Assembly: GCA_002083565.1 (NCBI GenBank)
Contig: MSXM01000081.1
Location: 1 to 11,845 of the forward strand
Direction: 5' to 3'
Length of the DNA: 11,845 nt
From: Nitrospira sp. ST-bin4
Lineage (GTDB): Bacteria > Nitrospirota > Nitrospiria > Nitrospirales > Nitrospiraceae
Both the position numbers and the translations under genes were made by a program. This document shows positions 6,600 through 11,845 of the stretch, piece by piece. The notes beneath the pieces are model-generated. The model did not search any database. It had not been told where the DNA came from and was given only the letters and a program-made list of their open reading frames with translations. The number at the start of each line of letters is the position of its first letter. Within the stretch, counting starts at the first letter, position 1.

Positions 6600-8003
6600 T
6601 TACCGGCGCTTCTGCCTGACTTTGTGAGCTGGACCCTCAAAATGCACTACCACGTCTTCTGATTTCGTTCTCACTTTGAACCAATCCTCGATACGGTTCT
6701 GTTCTCCCGTTGAAAGAGTCGCGCTCGATGAAACGCGCAGATGTTGCATTGTTTTTGCGGGGGCGTCTCCTGCGAACACCAGACCCTTGCCGACCATGAC
6801 CTGTTTGATGGATGGATACTGCGCGCGAAGCTCGTTAGAAATATCTTCCGCGATTGCAAACAGCACATTTTTCGATGCGATCTCGTTTTGCAGCCTGAGA
6901 ATTTCAGCATCTTTCTTGCGCGATGCTTCTTGGCTATCACGATATAGATCGCTTAATAGAGAGGACTTCAACGCGGTGACATCAACTTTTTCATCGCTTG
7001 ACTGGTGGACAATAATTTGGGCGCCATCCAATTGAGCGGCGGCCAAACGGCCTTCGATGGTTTGGAGCGTTGCTTGAGCCAGCGGGGCCCCAATCAACGA
7101 CAGCTCAATCGTTCGAGTTTTTGGATTGATCTGCAGTTCGGCCGCATGTGTGTTCGGGAACAAGAACTCCCGATCAACAAACTGGCGGGCTCGTGCGTTG
7201 AAGACCTCTTCTTTAACGAGTGTGGCAGCCAGGTATGTGCTCGGCAATGCTGTGCATAGCGATAACACCACCAACCAGAATTTTACACGCCAGGCAATCC
7301 TGGCATCCGCAAAGTGGTGTGGAGTCAGGCGCAGAACCCGTATGCCGATCACCGTTGCCAAGCCAATGAATACGCAGTTGATGGTGTACAGGTACAATGC
7401 ACCCGCGGCAAAACTCCACGCACCTGTGGCAACACCAAATCCAGCCGTGCAAATAGGCGGCATCAGCGCCGTGGCAATCGCTACCCCGGGAATGACGTTT
7501 GATTTTTCTTTCCGCGTCACTCCCACGATACCTGCCAGCCCCCCGAACAAAGCAATGAGCACATCCCATATGGTCGGCGTGGTCCTTGCCAGAAGTTCAG
7601 ATTGGGCTGCTTGTAGCGGTGAGAGCGAGAAATAGAGCGCGGAAACGATCAAGCTGATCAACGTGGCGATACCGAGATTCCATAGTGCTCGCTTGACCAA
7701 ATCAAAATCATAGACCGCCAGGCCCAGCCCCGCGCCCATGATAGGCCCCATGAGGGGAGAAATGAGCATGGCACCGATGATGACGGCGGTCGAATTCACG
7801 TTTAAGCCGACGGATGCGACAAAGATGGCAAACATCAGAATCCAGGGGGTGGCCCCGACGAGCTCTACCCCGTCACGGATGCGCCGTTCGATTTCACTAT
7901 CATCCGCTTTATCCTCACGAAGACTGAACCGATGCACCAAGAGCGTAACTAGATGCGTGAGTGCGTGTCGCTTTGCAGTGGCTTTGTCAGTTGAATCTTT
8001 CAT
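6600..8003 (-). CDS. DUF389 family membrane protein (TIGR00341-like)
   Basis: This is a 467-aa membrane protein of unknown biochemical function with an N-terminal DUF389 domain. The family signature is clear: GVELVGATPWILMFAIF (45-61) and STAVIIGAMLISPLMGPIMG (71-90), then IPGVAIATALMPPICTAG (171-188). About six hydrophobic segments lie in residues 52-265. The soluble C-terminal half has a probable short coiled coil (about 350-380, charged heptad-like) and ends in a WFKVRTKSEDVVVHFE strand seen in related proteins. I chose ATG at 8003: AAAGGG (8010-8015) lies 5-6 nt upstream, whereas the in-frame GTG at 8009 has no spacing. The C-terminal part is notably AT-richer (78 G+C in 180 bases over 6841-7020) than neighbouring genes. 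The gene lies 209 bp after nhaD on the same strand and converges with the MscS gene. Confidence 0.88.
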   Translation of the reverse strand: MKDSTDKATAKRHALTHLVTLLVHRFSLREDKADDSEIERRIRDGVELVGATPWILMFAIFVASVGLNVNSTAVIIGAMLISPLMGPIMGAGLGLAVYDFDLVKRALWNLGIATLISLIVSALYFSLSPLQAAQSELLARTTPTIWDVLIALFGGLAGIVGVTRKEKSNVIPGVAIATALMPPICTAGFGVATGAWSFAAGALYLYTINCVFIGLATVIGIRVLRLTPHHFADARIAWRVKFWLVVLSLCTALPSTYLAATLVKEEVFNARARQFVDREFLFPNTHAAELQINPKTRTIELSLIGAPLAQATLQTIEGRLAAAQLDGAQIIVHQSSDEKVDVTALKSSLLSDLYRDSQEASRKKDAEILRLQNEIASKNVLFAIAEDISNELRAQYPSIKQVMVGKGLVFAGDAPAKTMQHLRVSSSATLSTGEQNRIEDWFKVRTKSEDVVVHFEGPAHKVRQKRR

Positions 8004-8026
8004 GACCACCCTTTCGGATTATTGGC

Positions 8027-8039
8027 CACACAGTGTGTG
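8027..8039. repeat. Perfect 6-bp dyad upstream of the DUF389 gene
   Basis: CACACAGTGTGTG has 6-bp arms around a single central base, 24 bases upstream of the DUF389 start codon on the minus strand. It could be a small operator, but such a simple alternating sequence may arise by chance. Confidence 0.25.
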
Positions 8040-8155
8040 AGAACAGGATCAATTGAGCTTGATGTTTTCTCCGCATCGTACTCTCGTTTTACGTCGCGGT
8101 CGTTTGCGAGGGAACCGCCCGATGCCAGCTCGCCACCCGGATCCATGCGCTTCCG

Positions 8156-8172
8156 CGCGAGCATGTCTCGCG
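8156..8172. repeat. GC-rich hairpin between nhaD and the DUF389 gene
   Basis: CGCGAGCATGTCTCGCG is a perfect 6-bp GC-rich stem with a 5-base loop, 41 bases after the nhaD stop. No T tract follows on the minus strand, so it is not a canonical intrinsic terminator. It could stabilise the 3' end of the nhaD transcript or be coincidental. Confidence 0.3.
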
Positions 8173-8212
8173 ACTCCAGGCAACCGGACTCGTCACAAAG
8201 TATACGCAACAC

Positions 8213-9565
8213 CTATGGACCGAAGAGAGTTGTATTCATTCCCAGGTGAACCGCAATACTCGCGGCATAGCCCAAGGCAATCGCCCAGATCCATTTCAGG
8301 TGGGCGGAGAATGTGTAGATCCCCCGTGCCTGCCCCATGAGGGCCACGCCCGCTGCGGACCCGATGGACAACAGCGATCCGCCGACACCGGCGGTCAACG
8401 TCACCAACAGCCATTGGCCGAGACTCATATCCGGGTTCATGCTCAACACGGCAAACATGACGGGGATGTTGTCGACGACCGCTGAGAGAATCCCGACAAG
8501 GATGTTCGCTGTCGTGGCTCCCAGATCCTTGTAGAGAACATCGGAGAGTGCGGCCAAATACCCCAAGGCGCCGAGCCCGCCGACGCAGAGCATAATGCCG
8601 TAAAAAAACATCAGCGTGTCCCATTCCACACGCTTCATGCTGATGAACACATCGAACGGCTTAACCGCTGGCTTGAACTCTATGCCCATACTGACCGAGC
8701 CATCAAATGCGGGAACTTCCGTCCACTCGTTCAGCTCCTTGCGCCGGATAAAATACCCATAGGATTTAAGTATTCCCAGTCCGGTCATCATGCCGAGAAA
8801 CGGAGGGATCTCAAGAACATGATGCAGAAGCACCGTGCCTGCTATGGTGACCAGAAAGAGGATCACAACGACATAGCCGCCGTGCTTGACCTGCACCGGT
8901 TCTGTTCTGGCCGACGGCTTCTCGTACGGAATCGTCAGAGACATCAGAACCGCCGGAACAAGCCAGTTGATGAGAGAAGGGATGAACAGCGAAGTAAAAT
9001 CGCCGAAATGAACCGCGCCTTTCTGCCAGACCATGAGGGTTGTGATATCGCCGAAGGGACTGAATGCACCACCTGCGTTGGCCGCCACCACCACATTGAT
9101 GCAGGCCACGCTGATGAATCGGCCGTTCCCCGCGCCCATGGCCATGACCACAGCTCCCATCACCAGCGCCGTCGTCAGATTATCCGCAACAGGGGAAATG
9201 AAAAACGCGAGAATGCCGGTCAGCCAGAAAACAGCGCGCAAGGACAGGCCTAATGACACCAGACCTGTCCGCAACGCCCCAAAGATGTTCCGCTCTGCCA
9301 TCGTATTGATGAACGTCATCGCGGAGAGCAGGAACAGCATCAACTCGGCATATTCCAGGAGATTATTGCGCAGGATCTCGGCGACGAGATGAGATTGCTG
9401 TTGAGAGGCATACGCGATGGCCGTCAGCATCCAGATCACGCCGGCCGCCACCATGACGGGTTTCGATTTCCGGAGATGAAGGTTCTCTTCGACAATCACC
9501 AGGATATAGGCGGCCAGAAAGACGGCGAATGCCGTATAGCCTATCCAGTGATCCGTAAAACTCAC
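8213..9565 (-). CDS. nhaD: NhaD-type sodium:proton antiporter
   Basis: This 450-aa inner-membrane antiporter of the NhaD branch of the ion transporter superfamily is expected to exchange internal Na+ (or Li+) for external H+. It begins MSFTDHWIGYTAFAVFLAAY, with hydrophobic segments spread over the whole length. Both halves show the paired acidic motifs of the family: SPVADNLTTALV (124-135, D128 N129), AFSPFGDITT (167-176, D173) and AVVDNIPVMF (362-371, D365 N366). Late conserved glycine- and serine-rich motifs such as GVGGSLLSIGSAAG (393-406) also fit. GTG at 9565 is the start, since the next in-frame ATG would remove the first helix. AAAGGG lies about 8 nt upstream. The gene follows otsB by 116 bp on the same strand, with a long palindrome in that gap. 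The ion specificity is inferred from family, not seen. Confidence 0.9.
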   Translation of the reverse strand: MSFTDHWIGYTAFAVFLAAYILVIVEENLHLRKSKPVMVAAGVIWMLTAIAYASQQQSHLVAEILRNNLLEYAELMLFLLSAMTFINTMAERNIFGALRTGLVSLGLSLRAVFWLTGILAFFISPVADNLTTALVMGAVVMAMGAGNGRFISVACINVVVAANAGGAFSPFGDITTLMVWQKGAVHFGDFTSLFIPSLINWLVPAVLMSLTIPYEKPSARTEPVQVKHGGYVVVILFLVTIAGTVLLHHVLEIPPFLGMMTGLGILKSYGYFIRRKELNEWTEVPAFDGSVSMGIEFKPAVKPFDVFISMKRVEWDTLMFFYGIMLCVGGLGALGYLAALSDVLYKDLGATTANILVGILSAVVDNIPVMFAVLSMNPDMSLGQWLLVTLTAGVGGSLLSIGSAAGVALMGQARGIYTFSAHLKWIWAIALGYAASIAVHLGMNTTLFGP

Positions 9566-9604
9566 CGTCGCACCCTTTCACCCTGCATCGCACAGCTGCG
9601 GCCG

Positions 9605-9640
9605 CATGTCGTCGGCAACCGATCGGACACCGGCGACATG
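9605..9640. promoter_or_regulatory. 36-bp concentric palindrome upstream of nhaD, candidate operator
   Basis: Outer arms CATGTCGTCGG (9605-9615) and CCGGCGACATG (9630-9640) pair at 10 of 11 positions. A perfect inner palindrome CCGATCGG (9619-9626) shares exactly the same centre, between 9622 and 9623. Overall 14 of 18 half-site positions are symmetric. The element lies 40-75 bases upstream of the nhaD GTG start and 42 bases after the otsB stop. It has no adjacent T run. This is the placement expected of an operator for nhaD, or of a structured leader. Confidence 0.45.
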
Positions 9641-9681
9641 CCTCCCAAGCACGTAACACGCGTCGTTTCGGCGATCACGTC

Positions 9682-10470
9682 CTACCGTCCACGGATATGT
9701 GATTCCGGGGTGCGGTCGATGCGATGGACGAGAAAGCGGATCACGTCTTCTATCTCGCTCTGGTGTTTGAGGTAATACTGCGCCCGTGATTCGGCCTGCT
9801 GCCCGACACGCACTCCCATGATGAGCCCTTCCGTCAGTCCGAAGACATCCTCGTCCGTCTCATCGTCGCCGACGAAGAACAGGCCTGCGCGCCGCAAATG
9901 AATCATGAGGGAACGCGCGGCATCCCCTTTTCTCGTACTCCCCGGGGGCAAGGTATTCACCGACGCTTTTCCGCAGATCAGCTGCGGGGCCGGCTTCAGT
10001 CGATTGAGCAGAAGGACCAGCGCAGCCTGGACCCTGGCGGACTCATCGGTCTCGTAATAATGGAAGGTGAGAGTGTACCGCTTGGATTCGACCTCTATGC
10101 CGGCAACTTTGAGCGGCTCGGCAAGGTCCGTCTCCACCTGCTTCATCCATCCAAGGCAGACCTGCTCGGCCGAACTCAGCGCGGCGGCCGAGGTCAGCGG
10201 ACTCTCCAACCCATGGTTCCCTATCAGGTACGGAACCGCACCGTTCACCCTCGGCGTCAAATCGCTGAGCGCGCGTCCCGACACGACGGCGCAAGGCGCG
10301 CGCGCGGCGAGTTCACGCAGCCATTCGTGGGTGGAGAAAGACAGTTTGACGCCGCCGCGGTCCGGCGAGATCTTCGCCAACGTCCCGTCGAAATCGAAGG
10401 CATACAGGACGGGACGGCTCGCGACCATCCTCAGCGCATGACGTCCCTCATCCGACAGAAGATAGATCAT
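9682..10470 (-). CDS. otsB: Trehalose-6-phosphate phosphatase
   Basis: This HAD-superfamily enzyme dephosphorylates trehalose 6-phosphate to trehalose, the second step of the OtsAB pathway, in the cytoplasm. It has 262 aa. HAD motif I is DFDGTL (26-31, nucleophile D26 and acid D28), motif II SGR (64-66), the conserved basic region PPGSTRKGDA (175-184), and motif IV GDDETDEDVF (201-210). The substrate-cap segment, including YLIGNHGLE (81-89), agrees with OtsB. The start is ATG at 10470, whose ATGA overlaps the otsA stop codon by four bases, with GGGGGG 6 nt upstream. Longer in-frame starts would lie deep inside otsA. The overlap implies translational coupling, fitting stoichiometric synthesis of both enzymes. 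Confidence 0.93.
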   Translation of the reverse strand: MIYLLSDEGRHALRMVASRPVLYAFDFDGTLAKISPDRGGVKLSFSTHEWLRELAARAPCAVVSGRALSDLTPRVNGAVPYLIGNHGLESPLTSAAALSSAEQVCLGWMKQVETDLAEPLKVAGIEVESKRYTLTFHYYETDESARVQAALVLLLNRLKPAPQLICGKASVNTLPPGSTRKGDAARSLMIHLRRAGLFFVGDDETDEDVFGLTEGLIMGVRVGQQAESRAQYYLKHQSEIEDVIRFLVHRIDRTPESHIRGR

Positions 10471-11845
10471 GCCTGCCCCCCGGTGGCGGTTCGAAGGTCC
10501 TGTCCGCCCATTTGACGAACAAGCCGGGCGCGCTGCCGCATGCGGGCCGCGTCCATCAACATCCGGCCGGCCCACCGATAGACGTTAAACTCCTGCACGA
10601 TGCCCCGCATGCTCCGCATCCTAGCTCGCTGTTCGGTGCCGGGCATGGTCAACGCCAGATGCATGGCAGCGGCGCATTGATCGATGTTATAGGGGTTCAC
10701 CACGAGCGCCTCCACCAACTCGGTCGCCGCCCCGGTGAACTGGCTCAGAATCAGCACGCCCTGCTCATCGTCCCTCGCGGCTACGAATTCTTTGGCCACC
10801 AGATTCATGCCGTCGTGGAGACTGCTCACGACACAGAAATCGGCCGCGCGATAATAGGTGGCGATCTCCGGCAGATCATGATGTTCGATCTTCAAGTGGA
10901 TAGGCCGATAGCTGTCACTGCCGAACCGCAGATTGATGCGATCAGCCGATGCTTGGACCTGTTGCGCCAGGTGCTGATACTCGTCGATTTTTGAGCGGCT
11001 GGGCGCCGCCAGTTGCAGGAATGAGAATCGCCCGATCCATTCCGGTTGCAGCTCCAGCAACCGCTCGACCGCCAGAAACCGCTCAAGGATGCCCTTGGTG
11101 TAGTCCAACCGCTCGACGCCGACGCCGACATGGTGCGCATCCGGCAGGCCATGGGTCGCACGAATGTGCGTTCGGCACGCCGGGACGGGAGCTGCGTGGG
11201 ACAGGACCCGGCTGGGCCACTCGATCGAAATCGGGTAGGGGTTCACCGCCGTCAATTTGCCGCCGTATGAAATGGTGGAACTGTCCCGATCGATTCTCGT
11301 TTCCAATGAGCGGTCCACGGTATCGGTGAAGTTGTTGCAATGGAATCGGGTATGAAATCCGAGAATGCTGCTGCCCAAGAGACCTTCAAGAATTTCGCGA
11401 TACCAGGGGCAGATGGCATATCGCTCAGGATTGGGCCAGGGGATGTGCCAGAACGTGATGATCGTAGCATGCGGCAGCTGATCCCGAACCATTTTCGGCA
11501 CGAGCGCGAGATGATAGTCCTGCACCAACACAACCGGGTTGTCCGTCTTGGCTTCCTCGACGATCGCCATCGCAAACCGTTCATTGATGTCTTTATACAG
11601 CTGCCAATCCGAGGAACGGAAGATGGGACGGACATGGGCCAGATGGCACAGAGGCCACAAACCTTCGTTGGAAAACCCGTAGTAATACCCCTCCTCTTCC
11701 TCCGGGGACATCCAGATGCGTCGAATCTCGTAGGCGGGGTCCTCCGGCGGAACTCGTACGTGCCCGCGTGTATCGACAACCTCCCGGTCTCCGCTGCCGC
11801 TTCCGTGCGCGATCCACACGCCTGAGCAGGCTCGCATGATCGGCT
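10467..11845 (-). CDS. otsA: Alpha,alpha-trehalose-phosphate synthase (partial, 5' end beyond right edge)
   Basis: This family 20 glycosyltransferase condenses a nucleotide-activated glucose (usually UDP-glucose) with glucose 6-phosphate to give trehalose 6-phosphate. At least 458 codons are visible. Counting from the internal ATG at 11837, key motifs are WIAHGSGS (8-15), YYYGFSNEGLWPLCH (51-65), VQDYHL (105-110), FWHIPWPNPE (129-138), the phosphate and nucleotide-binding ERLDYTKGI (242-250), HDGMNLVAKEF (341-351) and LSQFTGAATEL (364-374). That ATG is not the start: the frame continues upstream as Pro-Ile-Met-Arg-Ala-Cys-Ser-Gly, and family members have a conserved stretch, including the N-terminal sugar-phosphate site, before this point. 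The gene is therefore cut by the window, not truncated in the genome. It overlaps otsB by ATGA. Confidence 0.93.
   Translation of the reverse strand, partial: PIMRACSGVWIAHGSGSGDREVVDTRGHVRVPPEDPAYEIRRIWMSPEEEEGYYYGFSNEGLWPLCHLAHVRPIFRSSDWQLYKDINERFAMAIVEEAKTDNPVVLVQDYHLALVPKMVRDQLPHATIITFWHIPWPNPERYAICPWYREILEGLLGSSILGFHTRFHCNNFTDTVDRSLETRIDRDSSTISYGGKLTAVNPYPISIEWPSRVLSHAAPVPACRTHIRATHGLPDAHHVGVGVERLDYTKGILERFLAVERLLELQPEWIGRFSFLQLAAPSRSKIDEYQHLAQQVQASADRINLRFGSDSYRPIHLKIEHHDLPEIATYYRAADFCVVSSLHDGMNLVAKEFVAARDDEQGVLILSQFTGAATELVEALVVNPYNIDQCAAAMHLALTMPGTEQRARMRSMRGIVQEFNVYRWAGRMLMDAARMRQRARLVRQMGGQDLRTATGGQA

Noticed and set aside
5810..6640. A 276-codon minus-strand frame across the MscS gene and the following gap.
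   Set aside because: Most of it is antisense to the clear MscS coding sequence and to the CBS relic; the composition is shadow-like.
8010..8050. AATAAT at 8018-8023 (minus strand) as a -10 box for the DUF389 gene.
   Set aside because: It would place the transcription start on top of the ribosome site, and no -35 lies at a proper distance.
10467..10575. A longer otsB start at 10575 giving a 35-residue N-terminal extension.
   Set aside because: It would lie fully inside otsA, while ATG at 10470 has an ATGA overlap, a G-rich ribosome site and matches family length.

Overview
This is a bacterial chromosomal window, moderately GC-rich (about 60% in single lines counted inside the channel and permease genes). 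It is dense with membrane transport and stress genes. Good Shine-Dalgarno sites, short gaps and the protein types suggest a Gram-negative-like environmental bacterium. My best guess is a Nitrospira-type (Nitrospirota) genome, but no rRNA or lineage marker is present, so this is a low-confidence inference from gene style.

Layout, left to right. (1) Bases 1-151, minus strand: the N-terminal 50 codons of a small CxxC protein resembling the BCAM0308 family, running off the left edge. (2) 152-599: a long divergent gap with no convincing gene. (3) Plus-strand block 600-6184: a site-2 protease (M50) with paired CBS domains, a YihY/BrkB membrane protein with a cytoplasmic tail, an SLC13-type permease carrying two TrkA-C (RCK_C) domains, and an MscS-type mechanosensitive channel. 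(4) 6185-6599: a gap between convergent genes. It contains a broken, frameshifted copy of the 3' end of the M50-CBS gene. (5) Minus-strand block 11845-6600, read right to left: otsA (5' end beyond the right edge), otsB (ATGA overlap with otsA), an NhaD-type Na+/H+ antiporter, and a DUF389 membrane protein.

Functional theme. OtsA and OtsB make the compatible solute trehalose. NhaD-type antiporters expel sodium. MscS vents solutes on hypo-osmotic shock. The RCK_C-bearing permease, the DUF389 protein, the YihY protein and the S2P-CBS protease are membrane proteins that fit ion or envelope homeostasis. Together the window reads as an osmotic and ionic stress region made of two convergent gene strings. 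I see no CRISPR array, tRNA, rRNA, intact insertion sequence, or clear new defence or biosynthetic system. The most notable non-coding signals are the decayed CBS-gene copy (6375-6500), a 36-bp concentric palindrome upstream of nhaD (9605-9640), and an 8-bp-arm dyad abutting a promoter-like sequence before the SLC13 gene (3335-3363).
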